Assembly (NCBI GenBank): GCA_019454045.1
Contig: SKCR01007812.1
Span: forward strand, 186,001 to 250,000
DNA: 64,000 bases
DNA from: Zanthoxylum bungeanum
Taxonomy: Eukaryota > Streptophyta > Magnoliopsida > Sapindales > Rutaceae
Direction: 5' to 3'
The position numbers and the translations under genes are program-made. Each line of letters starts with the position of its first letter. Within the stretch, counting starts at the first letter, position 1. Of this stretch, positions 22,560 through 35,142 are shown one piece after another. The notes under the pieces are model-generated. The model saw nothing but the letters and a program-made list of their open reading frames with translations. It was not told the origin of the DNA and made no database searches.

Positions 22560-24028
22560 ATGGCCTTCAACAACAAACCCAAACCCAAGAAAGCAAATCC
22601 ATCATTTTACCAATCTAGCCTTTGCACCATCCTTTTCTTCATAGTCCTATTCACAATCCCAGCTCTATTCTCCTCCACACACCCACTTGTACAAATTTCA
22701 CCACCAATCATGTTAACAAGCAATGGTCCGGTGACCTTAGAAATGCAGAATTTGCATGGAACCGTCTTCCGTTTCTTCAGAATTATCCCCCACAAGCAAC
22801 TCTCAAGATTGCCGTTTTTTCTCGAAATTGGCCTATTAGTTCAACCCCCGGCGGCATGGAGCGCCATGCACACACTTTGCATTTGGCTTTGGCTCGTCGT
22901 GGCCATCGTGTTCATATTTTCACATCACCTGTGACTGACATCAATAGCCCTTCAGTATCACATCAAGAAGGTGATAAAAACAACAACTACCCACAAATTC
23001 ACTTTCACGAAGGTGAAGCTGGCAAGTGGAAATACAGCAAGGCATGGGAACTGTTTGATGAAGAGAATCAACGTGAGCCGTTCGATGTGGTTCATTCTGA
23101 AAGCGTGTCACTTCCTTATTGGCGAGCTCGCAATGTTCGAAATCTAGCAGTTTCATGGCATGGTATTGCACTAGAGAGCTTACAATCTGGGATTTTTCAG
23201 GACTTGACACGTAAGCCTCGAGAGCCCATGTCACCAGCTTTCAACAAAAGCTTACAAGAAGTCGTACCGAAAGTACTCAATGAGATTAGATTTTTCCAGA
23301 ACTATGCCCACCACGTGGCCATAAGTGATAGCTGTGGGGAAATGCTAAGGGATGTGTACCAAATTCCTAGTGAAAGAGTCCATGTGATTCTTAATGGTAT
23401 CAATGAAAATGAATATGGTGTGGATTTGTCACTAGGCCAAGGTTTCAGATCAAGAATTGGGATCCCGGAAAATGCAAGTTTAGTACTAGGAGTCGCCGGA
23501 AGATTAGTGAAAGATAAAGGGCACCCTTTACTCTACGAAGCATTCTCCAAGCTTATGACAAAATACCCAGACGTGTATTTGATTGTAGCAGGCTCAGGAC
23601 CGTGGGAGCGAAGGTACAAGGACATTGGTCATCAAGTTTCGGTCTTAGGTTCAATGAGTCCAGCTGAGCTTAGGGCCTTTTACAATGCCATTGACATATT
23701 TGTGAACCCGACGCTTAGGCCACAAGGCCTTGATCTTACTCTAATGGAAGCAATGATGAGTGGGAAACCGGTAATGGCATCAAGGTTTCCGAGTATTAAA
23801 GGTACCATTGTTGTTGATGATGAGTTCGGTTTCATGTTCGCTCCGAATGTGGAGTCTTTGTACAAGATGTTGGAGGTTGCGGTGAGTGAAGGTCCATCGA
23901 GGCTAGCACAAAGGGGAGAGGCTTGCCGTCAGTATGCAGCTTCCATGTTTCAAGCAAGTAAGATGGCATTAGCTTATGAGAGGTTATTTCTTTGTATCAA
24001 GAATGAAATATTTTGTAACTACCCTTGA
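22560..24028 (+). CDS. GT4-family glycosyltransferase, apparent frameshift near N-terminus
   Basis: Intronless. The ATG at 22560 (context aaaaATGg) opens a lysine-rich start followed by a strong hydrophobic segment (~residues 20-41), typical of a type II Golgi/ER anchor. This frame loses sense after about 22720; the catalytic part is in the -1 frame and runs to the TGA at 24026-24028. A single missing base near 22721-22726 would join them. Without the shift, the catalytic frame could start at 22622 (468 aa), but its first residues look like random proline/histidine-rich sequence. The catalytic part has the GGMERHAHTLHLALARRGH acceptor-side motif, a GRLVKDKG motif, and the donor-site stretch PQGLDLTLMEAM, which keeps the second Glu of the EX7E motif while the first is not Glu. 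It resembles the plant family of Arabidopsis At1g19710/At1g75420 (from memory); sugar donor and acceptor are unknown. Either a sequencing error or a recent null allele. Confidence 0.82.
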
Positions 24029-24896
24029 TTAGATTATAACTTTTTTTTTTTTTGGATTGTTGTTAATTAATTAAATTTGTACTTAACTAAAAGCACAGTA
24101 ATTAATATTTGTGAAGATAATGGAGTTAAATAATGGTTTGTCTTTAGAATTTTTACATAATTAATGAACCAAGGCCATAAATCTATTCATTCATTGTGTT
24201 TGTTGGTTCTTGATTTTATGTGAAACTAACGGGGAAAAGTATATATAATTAATGGGGGGTAAAGGTGTGAATGAAGTTACGTTACAATATCTAATTAGTC
24301 GAGATCGAAGATACAAAATCACATGTATTCCATCACTAAGTACTTTGTAAGCGTTAAGCAACTTCACCATATTGGCGAGTCCCTACAAAAGTCGCTTCAA
24401 ATAATTCATAATTAATTAGAAACGCTATTCTTGATAAATTTTTAAACCTTAATATTTCGGATAATCAATTTGCTGGTGGTAGGTGGAGTGTGGTGATTTA
24501 AGAGAAGTTAATGTTTATGGCAATAAGGAAGTCAAAAAATATCTCCTAATCAATAACGGACCACGTATTTTAAAAATTCTCTACGATCTCTCAAAATCCA
24601 AGACCGCACCTGTAAATTTATATGTGAAAATATTATTGTTAAATTTATATATACGTTCAACAAAGAATTGTTAGTTTATCAATATAAGATGTTATAAAAT
24701 ATGAAGGGTATAGACACATGTTGGTTATATTATCGCCTCTTTGCTGATGCATTAGGGATCGACCTGCCCGGACAATAAAGGAAAACGAAATTCAAAAGTA
24801 AAGTTAACTGAAATAACTGATTTCATGTCCCTAATGCAAAAAATATATATATATATAATATATATATATATAATATATATATATATATTATTTGGC

Positions 24897-25105
24897 TTAT
24901 ATTGTCGCGACAATGGATATTCATTGGCGCGACAAAACAACCTTAAGACATAAAAAATGGTTTCCCATTGGCACGACAATTAGACACATATGCAAAATAG
25001 CATTCTGACGTATATTGTCGCGATAATGGATACTCATTGGCGCGATAATGAGATGTCTGTACATATTGTCGCGACAATGATTTCTCATTGGTGCGACAAC
25101 GGGAC
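24897..25105. repeat. Cluster of TTGTCGCGACAA / CATTGGCGCGACAA motifs
   Basis: The palindrome TTGTCGCGACAA or one-base variants occur at about 24904, 25015 and 25068, each followed some 10-20 bp later by a CATTGGCGCGACAA-like motif; a further CATTGGCACGACAA is at about 24966. Such repeats are typical of subterminal regions of CACTA-like elements, but I cannot find terminal repeats or a target duplication here. Confidence 0.6.
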
Positions 25106-25289
25106 ACTGATGCGAAAAAACATGACTAAAAAAATATGTCTTTTAGAGGTAATTTTTTATTGTCTATATATATGGTACAAATTTGTTCATATTATATAAC
25201 ATATTTTTTTTTTCAAAATTCTCAAGTAAAGATTCAACAAAGTGTTGTATTGCATCTCTAAAAGTTTTGTTGTATCCTAAAATAAATTT

Positions 25290-25571
25290 TCTTGCAACTA
25301 GGCCCGACAGTGATTTTGGAACCGAATCATAAAATTACAGTTCCGGTTCTAATTCTGAACCGCATTAGTAAAAAAGAAAATTTAATATAAATTAAATTAG
25401 TTTTAATTAAATTAAAAGATATTACTGTAAAAATATCAACATAATTAAGCAATGCAATGGACCGGGCTTGGACAGGGCTTACCAAGTAGAATTTAGGCCC
25501 GGGCCCAGGAAAAGCCCGACTAGGGCTCGGGCGGAGCTTTACCCGGCCTCAATTTTTTTAATATAAAAAAT

Positions 25572-25604
<33 letters not shown>

Positions 25605-25870
25605 TTTAAGCCCGGATTTTTTGCCAGAGCCGGGCCCCTCATTTTAAAGCTCAGAACGGATTTTTTTGACCCTCGGCTCGAGTTTTTTTGCCACACTTAA
25701 ACATAATCAAAAACCTTCATGGTTAAATTTCGTATTTCACCAATTCTTTATTATATTTTATTTTATTATTTTTACGGTTCCGAAACCAAAACCGAACCGC
25801 AAAATTACACATTCATGTTCCGGTTCCTAGAACCGGAGATTCCAGACGGCTCCAGACCTACTTGCGACCC
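25290..25870. repeat. hAT-like MITE remnant with a nested GC-rich repeat
   Basis: Outer parts contain inverted GGTTCCGGTTC / GAACCG motifs (about 25318-25365 and 25775-25850), the kind also found in the intact hAT MITE at 59824-60528. The inner part (about 25455-25700) is a separate repeat built on GCCCGGGC/AGCCCG motifs with a (TA)n core. Borders are not readable. Confidence 0.45.
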
Positions 25871-26249
25871 GTGAGCAAATATTACTTTAAGAAAATATAA
25901 CAAAAACATCAAAACTAGATTTTCCACTCCAATTCCCCAACAAACATCACATTAACCCTTTGATATCTTACGTTGTTTTGTTACGATGATGCTGTCTCAG
26001 TATCAGATCAAATGCAGTCATGAATTTTCAATTTTGCCTTCTTAATTTTGTCAATGTTTTACAATATTGATCTTGAAGTCACCATTACAAACAGAGGTTA
26101 ACTTAATGCAAAATATATATATATATATTTGAGGGGTGACTAACTTTTTTTCCTCAAATAATATCAGTAAACTAAATATTTTATCATTATTTTTTAAGAA
26201 AATAGAATCGACATAGGATTTGGAGTAACTTTTAATCACTTATAATCAA

Positions 26250-28594
26250 TCAATACAATTGTGTTGATGTTAACCGATTTCGTTCAAAACGATCATAAGC
26301 ATGCCTAGTTCTCAAGAACAGAAGCACACTCGCAGCTAAACCCACAATTGATAAGCATCCCCACAACACAAATGTTAAGAAGTAGCACTGTCTCCCCATA
26401 CATACAACTGAGTCTCCAACAACATTGCCTATGCCTATGCCTGAGCTAACATTCGAGTCATAGACAATTGCAGCAACAAGGCCATAAACGAGTGAACCAA
26501 CTGGGATATTAGTGATGAGAATGTTGTGGTTTACGCCAAAGCTATTGGGTCCAAAAAGTTCAGATGTGATTGAAACAGCAGCCGCAAATATGAACCCTGA
26601 ACTCAGTCCCATTAGTGCAGTCCCTGCTTGCAGTGCCACTGCATTGCCTGAAGTAGCCAACAAGCAGAATGCTACTGGTGTTGGAAATAGCGCAATCGCC
26701 AGCCATCCTGTTCTCGCAAAGTACACCTTCCTGCATTGACAAAAATAAAATCCGTGTTATTAGTTGCAAGCATTTGTTCATCAGTTGTATTCTTTTTTTA
26801 AAACAATGAGATTTTCCTTACGCTCGTATGTAGTCTGGTGCTGCGGAAAGCAAGCGTCCGAAGAAGGAGAAAGATGAGTAGAGAGTGAGGAGAGTCGTAG
26901 TACTTGAATATTCCCCAAGTGATTGAGCAATTTGGCCAAGATTGTTGCTGTACACAAGTCCAATTGTTCCTCCACAAAAGTATGCAATGTAATATAGCCA
27001 AAAATCAAGCCTACGAACAAGCAACCACGCTGAATGCTCTTCTCCAAGCATTGCTAATTGATCTTTTCCGATTATTGTCTCACAACACCCTTCCTTTTCA
27101 AAGCTCTTCAGTCTGGTGATACTGTATGTTGTTGATGTATCATCGCTCAAAAGGGGACGATCGAGTCCCTTCCCATCATTGCTTACTTCACGGGTAAGTA
27201 ACTCTTTGTGAAGCTCAAGATCATCAACATCAACAAGAAGGAAACCAGAGCCATCAAACCGGAAACTAGAATGAATGGTACGTTTAAACCAATCTCTCGC
27301 ATACACAATACCAGGGATACACAATGGGAAAATGAGAAGGAACAGGGCTCCAATAAAGAGGAGGCGAGACGTGGTTAGATCATATGAATGTGCACCAAAG
27401 AGGAGCAGAAACACACCGGTGAAAATGGCTACGATATTGAGTATGAGGAAGACGACAGAGTCGCGTTTGACACCTTCTGGGGGAAGAGGGTCTAAAGGAG
27501 GCTGGCGAAGAATTGGGATTAAGGCTGCAAAGGAAGTGACGAGAGGAATGAGAGCGTTTAAAAGAAGATACAGGGCACTTGAAGATGGGTTGATTGCATT
27601 GCCTGCAAGAGTATAAATGGCTGCACTCACACCATTGAAGCTTACTGTAAGCGACAGAGCAAGCGCTCGATTTGCTTGGAAATTTTTTATGCAAAGAACA
27701 AAACATACTGTGTTGAACCAAGTAATGCTCAATCCAGACAACAAACACATGAGAAAAATCTGCACCACAAAAGAATTTCAGAAAGAATTAGGGGTTTGCT
27801 GAAATTTAACTAAATTCTATATAAATTATAACACTTAGGCCCCCTAGAGTTTACTGCTATTATTATTTATCCTCCCAGATTTTATTATTTTATATTATGC
27901 CAACCAGAGAGCGAAGAAAGTTCTGGAAATGTGAAGAGTATGACGTCATAAGAGCATCATTGTTTCATGAATTATTTCGAACGGGACCTTGTGACCGCAG
28001 CCATCTGTCCAAATTTCCAAAAAGTCAATAAAGGTTGAACAGGGAGTTTTACTTGTGGTTACTAATTTGAGGAGAGAAGCTTCGTCCAAGCAAAAATTAC
28101 AACACACCCACCAGTATGGATGAGTATATTTTCAACAAAAATCTCTCATTCATAGCCACAAATCATAATCTTTATCAAAATCAAGAACAGAGAAACAAAA
28201 AAAATAAAAAATAAAATGAAGAAACCAAATTGGAATCAAAAGATAGGAGTAGAACAGATAGCAATAAAAAAAATAACAGACGTACCAGCATATAAGGCAA
28301 GGTAATAGCATGCCTAATAACAAGCCATTGAAGGCCATAACCAAAGAAACCCATGAAAGCAGCCATGAAAAGCACAACCCACAAAGGAAAATACATCAAA
28401 GCCAATCCTGATGACCATCCAAACATTTTCCCTAAATCAGAAGCTGTGGCTAAATAATTTAACTGCACTTGTGATATCCCCAGCACAGATTTTAAATCTG
28501 ATGAGTATGCTGAGAAATCAAAATTTGTCCCTGTAAATGCTTGAATCCATATTGTTGCCACCAGTATCATCCATTTTCTCGATTGCCCCGCCAT
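26250..28594 (-). CDS. Nodulin-like / NFD4-like MFS transporter
   Basis: Three exons on the minus strand: 28286-28594, 26822-27759, 26250-26730; introns are GT-AG and phases agree, giving 575 aa. The start is the ATG at 28592-28594 (MAGQSRKWMILVATIWIQAF); the open frame extends 20 codons further but contains no earlier ATG, only GTG. The N-terminal half is a Nodulin-like domain with GTNFDFSAYSS and NYLATASDLGK; the C-terminal half is a major facilitator domain with LDFWLYYIAYFCGGTIGL and FGPNSFGVNHNILI. I count about 12 membrane segments with a long hydrophilic loop (about residues 245-315). It closely resembles the proteins I recall for Arabidopsis At2g16660 and At4g34950. The family is membrane-bound; transported substrate is unknown, with nodulin and NFD4 names reflecting expression and mutant history. 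No defects seen. Confidence 0.92.
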
Positions 28595-29989
28595 CAATAA
28601 TATGTCTATCAAGTTCTTGTAAATGGCAACCGTCGGCTGTTTTTTTTCTGCCACTCGCCCTCTCTGTCTATCGATGATCTGCAGCGTTTGGCTTCTAAAT
28701 CTTTACGTGGCCTCATTATTTATACTCGTTAAATTGACTTTTTTTCTTTCTTTCTTTTTTTTTTTTTTTTTCCCTATTAGGTTTGGATTTTTATTTTTAT
28801 TATTATTTTGGTCTCTGGTTTTTAACCTTTTCGTTTTTTTATCCAGTTTTTGCTGTATTTGCTTTTATTTATTTTTTATCCTTGATTATTTTGTTTTTTT
28901 TTTTGTTTTTTTTTTTTTGGAAAAAATGAACTTGGAGACCTTAAGTTTATGAATATCTAATTTAAGTCATCTTATTACAGGTAGCAAAACGAATCAATAA
29001 ATTATATTTATGTCGAATATTAATTGAACGAATCAAATCAAAATATGAAAAATTTGTTTTTATTCGTTTAATAAATTAATCATGATATCATGATTTGTGT
29101 TATAAACGACGATTCGTATTCGATTTGTTTAATTCACTTAAATATAATCAAATGAAAAATTGAATTGAATATCGAATTCATTTAAACTTATTTAATATTT
29201 TATAAGTATATATCAATACTAACAAAATAAAATATAATTAAATTAATCTTTAAAAAATCATTTTATTAATAAACCTATCAAATCAAATTGATTCATTTAT
29301 TAAACGAATTAAATTTTCTGAATTTGTAGTCGTTTTACTGTGGATAGAATAAACTCGGGGAAAAAATAAATTTTGATCCAAATTATCGAGTTTATTTATA
29401 ATTCAAGTAAGTTTATGCCACTCATGTCTTTGACTTACTCTGACCAACAGAGAGTGCTATTATTAAGATTGACTAAAGTATACGAAAATAAACTTTTATA
29501 TACCCCTAATTTATAATTTATTAAAACATAATTATAAAATCAATAATGTTGTATATTGAATTTGTTATTTGTTTATTTTGCGGAAATTATTAATATAATC
29601 AAGAAAGTAAAATCAAAATGGGTATCTTATTGTTATTATTTTGTTGTTGTTGTTGACGTATACTGTTATCAAACTTATATAGCGTAATTATAATAGCGTA
29701 ATAATTGTCATATGTTAAATTAAAATATTTTATTTTTATTTTATACAGCATTAAACAAAATCCTGGCAAATATTTTTGGTTTAACGATTATTCCACTATT
29801 TTGGTAATTTTAATTTAGCAGTCAATTTTTTTTTTTTTTTGTTTATATGTATCTATTGAGGTGGTACCCGCCTGTTGTGAGAGAGATGACATATACACCC
29901 ATCACATAATATAATTTTTAGTATCTATTACACCAAAAGGGGAAAAAAGTGTGTATTGGCATGATCAACGTCCTTCATCATCTTCCTCC
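28595..29989. other. Intergenic upstream of the transporter
   Basis: Includes the divergent-side promoter of the transporter and pyrimidine-rich runs (28738-28775, 28880-28920). About 28980-29345 is a degenerate repeat rich in CGAATCAAATCAA-type motifs, probably an old hAT-like MITE. 29870-29920 is a half copy of the fold-back at 33769-33866. Confidence 0.5.
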
Positions 29990-32523
29990 TGTTAGAGAGT
30001 ATGCCCTAAAACCAGTTATGGATGTAATGGTTTAAGACATATTGTTTGTAATATAGTTTATTATTTATTAATAAAAGGCATTTGTTAACTACACATTATT
30101 ACATCCATATTTTATGTGTATGTCCTGAGACATTATGTCAGATGAATATCGTTAATCCAAAAGACGTTTGCGATTATGAGAGTCAACGATATTTATATAT
30201 GTCTCAAATTAAGTTCTTGGTAAAATGTGATTGTTATACAGGACAATAATATATCACTTGACCAATATTGTTGTGTGTCGCCTAGATTGACATATGATGT
30301 TAATAGAATGGATGATGAGTCTCATATCATAAGGACGCAGACAATAGATGTTTCATTAGTAGAATGAAATATCGAACACGACCACAGAAGCGTAAGATCA
30401 CATGGTAATATTATCTAAGGTCATTGATCTTCGTAATAATACATTAGTGTCATTATATCCTCTGACCTGAGATCATATGATGACTTGTGCGATAATACTC
30501 TTGGTTCACTAGTATATCCTCATTCGACTATTCACGTCCTTTGAATAAATGCTAGATGGCCTTGAACGATTGACGTACGAAGTCACGTATGTTTCAAGAT
30601 GGGATCCGATAACTTTGATAATTAAAGTTATAGATGTTTCAAGGAAACTTAAAGTTGTGGATATAAGTCTTTGGCCAAAGCAGTCGATATCTTAGAGATA
30701 TCAAATCCACAAGATAAAGTTTAAAGATATGTCGAGTATAAGGATTTGACCTTACCATGATCCAGACTCGATAAGAAACATAAATATCGGAAGGAATGAG
30801 ATGACATGTTCGAAGTGTATTCTAACATGTTCATATTTTTTCCCACTTCATTTATCGACTAGGGGCCATGGTTTGCTGCTGAGGCGATTACCCATGGTCT
30901 GTGGAATATCATAGAGATGAAATATTAAAGAGTTAATATTATTCCACTGCTACTCGATAATGAACCTAGGACGGTCGCACAATATAGTTCTCGTCTATGT
31001 TACAAATTCGATGATGTTTATTAAAAGTTAATAAATGATCATTTTGGCATTTCCTAATTGGATTAGGATATTCGAGATATTTCAGAAATATTAATTTGAT
31101 TAATAAATTCGAAATATAAAATAAGATTTAATTGTTTAATTAATATTTGATATTTATATTAAATAAATTAAATGTAATTTTAATTAATTGTTAATTAAAA
31201 TTAAGTAAGTTGAATTAATTATTAATTGTTAATTAATTATTATGCCAAAATAATATTTATCTATTGGACTTTAATTTAGTGGGCTAGCACCCAAATTAAT
31301 TAGAGTCTTATTTAAGATTAAATATGGAAGTCATTATTTAATTAGGATTCCTAATTTGATTAAGTATCCTAATTTTATTTTGGAAAGAATCTTTAAGAGA
31401 CCAAATTTGATTGGGAGAGATATTTGATTGACATTATTGTATTGAGATACAATTAATACTTCTTGTACAAGTTGAAAGAAAAAAAAACTTCTTGTACAAG
31501 TTGAAAGGCAATACTTCTTGTACAAGTTGAAAGACAATACTTCTTGTACAAGTTGAAAGGCAAATATTTCTTGTTGAAGTTGAATGAAAACTTCTTGTTG
31601 AAGTTGAATGTGACAATTGGTTGTTGCCTATATATATATGATATAAGCAATAAACAAATGCAAGTTTTTTTTGTTGCTGTAGGTTGCATGCAAACAGATA
31701 AATATATATACACACAGCAAATGTTGTTGTTGATATATATTTACAAGAATTACAAAAGCAATTGTTTGTTGTTGTAATAGCTTGCTTAAGAATAATATAT
31801 ATGCACACAAGCAATTGTTGTTCAACGTTGCTTTTATTATATATATGATATATATTAATATATATATGCCATTTTGCGTAAAGGTATATATTATATATAT
31901 ATATAAATATATATAAATATAAGCAAGCAATTTGATTGTTGTTTTAAGAAGAAGAAATTGTTTCTCACGTTGAATAAAGGCAAAGGCAATTCATTGTTGC
32001 ATGAATATATATATATAAGCAGCGCATGTAATAAAACAAGCAAGTTGTTTTTGGTGCTGTTTTATAAGCAATAGTTGCGTGTATATATATATGCGCAATT
32101 GAAGAATTTTATCTCTCTATTGGAATAGTTCCAATTTATTCCTAAAGACTTCAAACATCCTAGAAAGGAAAATGGTTTCTTTTGTTCTCAATAGTGGGAG
32201 CGATTTGTTCGTAGAGGAGAGCTAGTGTGCCAACTAGAGGTGCAATGCTTTGTGCACTACAACAAGGGAAAAATCAAGGAGGATATTCAAAAGGCTCTAA
32301 AAGATAATAAGCACATAAATGTATGTTTTATTATCAGTAAATTTTATTTATGTTGATAAATAAAATTATTTATTACATGCATGTTAAATTAATATAGATT
32401 AATTTAAATAGTATATTGTTTACATCAACAACGACATAACCACGATCCTTAAAGTGGTTTTGGAAGAAAATTTTAAATTCCAGTCACATGGATGCTTCTC
32501 CGCACTAACCCCAAATCCTTACA
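29990..32523 (+). mobile_element. Solo LTR, 2534 bp
   Basis: Begins TGTTAGAGAGTATGCCC and ends AAATCCTTACA; the GC-rich 5-bp target duplication CCTCC flanks it exactly (29985-29989 and 32524-32528), which is strong because the neighbourhood is AT-rich. The opening and closing phrases are of a type I associate with long-LTR copia families in dicots (Angela-like, inference). It contains a palindromic tandem array (31458-31610) and many TATATA tracts (31620-32090). No internal domain remains, so it is the product of LTR-LTR recombination. Frames at 31334-31930 are read-through of the array. Confidence 0.85.
31458..31610. repeat. Tandem array with CTTGTACAAG palindromes
   Basis: Four units contain the perfect 10-bp palindrome CTTGTACAAG (31462-31471, 31491-31500, 31517-31526, 31543-31552); two further units have CTTGTTGAAG. 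Unit length is 26-29 bp with 'acttcttgtacaagttgaaa' as core. Confidence 0.92.
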
Positions 32524-32528
32524 CCTCC

Positions 32529-34724
32529 CTCAGAGTTCCATTATACTCTCTATAATATAACTAGAAAACGTCATTTTAAACATGATAGGCCTTTTTTTTC
32601 CCATTTGAATTAATGGTTTTTAATTATATGCTTCTTTTGAATAATCGTAGACAGTCAAGTGGATAATTGACAAATGACTGGTTGGGGTCTTAAAATTAAG
32701 GTTATTAAATCTAAAAATAAAATTAAAAATTTAAATGTATAATAATATAATATATTTTTATATGATTTATCGATAGAATTTCATTTTAAAAATTAGTTTA
32801 TGATATTTTAAAATTTAGGATTATTAATGACCGTCAACTTTGGAGGGAATAAGTTATTTAATTTGTTTTCAAGTATTGGGTTGGTGTGGATGAAGGGTTG
32901 GTGAATCCGTGAATGTTTGTTTATTGTAATGTTTGTGTTTAGTAAATGAATCTCATTTTTCTTTCCAAAAAAGGACCTAGCTGACGTTTGTTTAAAACCT
33001 GTGATCTTTCAGTTAATTCTATTAAACAACAAGGACTAGATAATAAAAGCTCATATTTACTTTTGAGGTGTAACTCTCATAACTGACGTATCTATGGATG
33101 GTATGCACGTGGCAGCATGAGATGGAAAAAGAATCTACTAGTCAAAAGTTTTTGAATTTGGAAGGAGGGCTAACATGCGTTGTACACTTGTACATAGCTT
33201 TTATATATTCTCCAACACCATATGTATTTATAATATTAAACTATCATAATTTATAATTTTAATTTAATATAGTTTTGAGTTAAACATGAGAGGTAGATAG
33301 CAAATTTCGGAGGCCCCAATTTAATTATTTAATTATTTTTCCTTGTTAATTTTTTTTATTGTTTAAAAAAATTACAAGTCCAACTTACCTCATATATTTA
33401 ATTAGCTTCATTATTTGCCGTTATAGTAACCAAAATTAAACTTGAAATTATTTCAAGTGTGAAAAATTTTAAGAACCTAACTCTTTTTATATAATATTAT
33501 TAATTAATAATTTTAATATAACTCAGGATTTTTTTTTTTAGAATTCGTATAGAATCATTGCCGGCCCTGAATCGAAGGCTAAAGATAATATTCACCTTCT
33601 TATGAACTATTTGTATATAATATATGTAAGATTTTTTAACTTCTCGGGCATTCCTCGTACACACGAATTTCATATGATAATGAGCTTCACACGTCATTTG
33701 GGTCCTTGTTACGATGCCCCACGAGATAATTTCATACGTAATATTGCACTCTGATGTGATATATATCATGTACTGGGTATATATGTCATCTCTCTCACAG
33801 CAGGCAGATCCTACATAGTTATGGGGCCTGTTTACTGTGAGATAAATGACATATATGTCCGGCACATAATATAATTTTCGCTTCACATGGTGTATTTATT
33901 ATTATCTCCACAAAATTCTTATCATTTAAATATGGCTGGCTATACGTTGCATCAGGCGTACGCTACATCCGTTGTTAATAACAAATTTTTTGATATTAAT
34001 TAGTATATTTGTTAGAGATGACAATGGATATATACGTGATTTTTAGAAAATCTACCTTCGCAATCGAAATTTTATATCCATTTTTATTATTGATAAAATA
34101 TTTACAATCGGCATCGCATCTATCTGCAATCATTCATAAATGCAAATATCCATATCTGATTGAAATATAAAATTTTTCAACATAATTTTGAAGACCAGTT
34201 TCAATACAATTATCACATATAATGATACAATTAACACATTTAGAGTTAGATGTTTTATTTATATAGTAATGAAATATGATCAAGTGTGTGTGAGTCTATA
34301 ATAAGTTTATTGTATTCTTTAGTCATTGGTTGGATAATGTATCCGATACTAATATCCATAATCATCAAATATTCATTACAAATTAAAACATAAATACATA
34401 TTCATAACCTATCTACTATCTACTTATTTATGTATATCAATTTTGGAAGGTTTTGACCAAATTATCATCCTTAATATTTTTAATTCTTAATTACTCAAGA
34501 TGTATTATGCAACATAAGTATAACAATCAGGTAGAGTCATGTTTTCAATTCTATGAGAGCTAAATTATGACTTTAAAAGTGTACATTAGCTAAAAGATAG
34601 ATTTTTTTAACTTAAATTATCATATTTTATTTAGGAATTCTATCAAATTCTATATAGAAAACATGGCATGCATCCTTTGGTTTCAAAAAATCTCATAACG
34701 ACAAATTTGTTAGCCAGGATAAAA
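32529..34724. other. Intergenic, no gene seen
   Basis: AT-rich. Holds a fold-back at 33769-33866 and, at about 34012-34160, a degenerate 'gagatgacaatggata...' repeat resembling the end of a hAT-type MITE. The frame 33500-33886 (-) runs through the fold-back and is not a gene. Confidence 0.5.
33769..33866. mobile_element. Small fold-back MITE
   Basis: Arms 33769-33805 and 33826-33866 pair imperfectly (core 'atatatgtcat' and 'gagataaatgacatatat', 'cagcaggc' with 'gcctgttt'), with a ~20-bp loop. A single arm of the same family is at 29870-29920 with the shared ending 'cacataatataatttt'. Confidence 0.6.
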
Positions 34725-34737
34725 AAAAACCTGTTAT

Positions 34738-34985
34738 TTATTATTAATATTTTTGATAATCGGGGTGTCCGACCCAGCTTACATGCACATCAACTAGTCC
34801 TCGATCGGAATATGTGTCATGTGCCCTCAGAAATTTCTCAGCAAAGATAAAGGTAAGTCGCTGGTTTCTTACACCATGTGATATGTCCCCAAAAAAATAC
34901 ATATAATGATATTCGAACCTTAAACCTGAAATAGAACAAATCACTCAAATTCAAGACATCTACCACTGAATCAACCCCTGGTCGT
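34738..34985 (-). mobile_element. Full-length tRNA-derived SINE
   Basis: Flanked by a 13-bp perfect target duplication AAAAACCTGTTAT (34725-34737 and 34986-34998). On the minus strand it begins 'acgaccaggggttgattcag', contains an A-box-like 'tcagtggtagatg' (plus ~34957-34969) and a B box GGTTCGAATATC (plus ~34911-34922) about 45 bp apart, and ends 'ggacaccccgattatc' followed by an AT-rich tail. This is the layout of a pol III transcribed plant SINE mobilised by LINE machinery. A truncated relative lies at 765-887. Confidence 0.85.
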
Positions 34986-35142
34986 AAAAACCTGTTATAA
35001 TAACAAAAATTTATCATCGGTGTAACACATGTGCTGAGTGGGTTTGAATTCTATATAAAGATTTTATTAATTAAATTAAATACGTCCCACAAAAATCATG
35101 TATCGACCTTTCTATATATACTTGTTTATTCTAATTAATTAT

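Larger units (their letters stand above)
24029..26249. other. Intergenic with several old repeats
   Basis: Between two convergent genes. Holds a (TA)n tract at 24841-24892, the TTGTCGCGACAA motif cluster at 24897-25105, and hAT-like subterminal repeats at 25290-25870. Small frames such as 24483-24674 have no recognisable content. Confidence 0.5.

Noticed and set aside
27275..27616. Open frame antisense to the transporter exon 2
   Set aside because: Shadow of a real, well-conserved exon on the other strand.
28595..28654. N-terminal extension of the transporter from GTG 28654
   Set aside because: No ATG in that frame before an upstream stop; the ATG at 28594 gives the start typical of the family.
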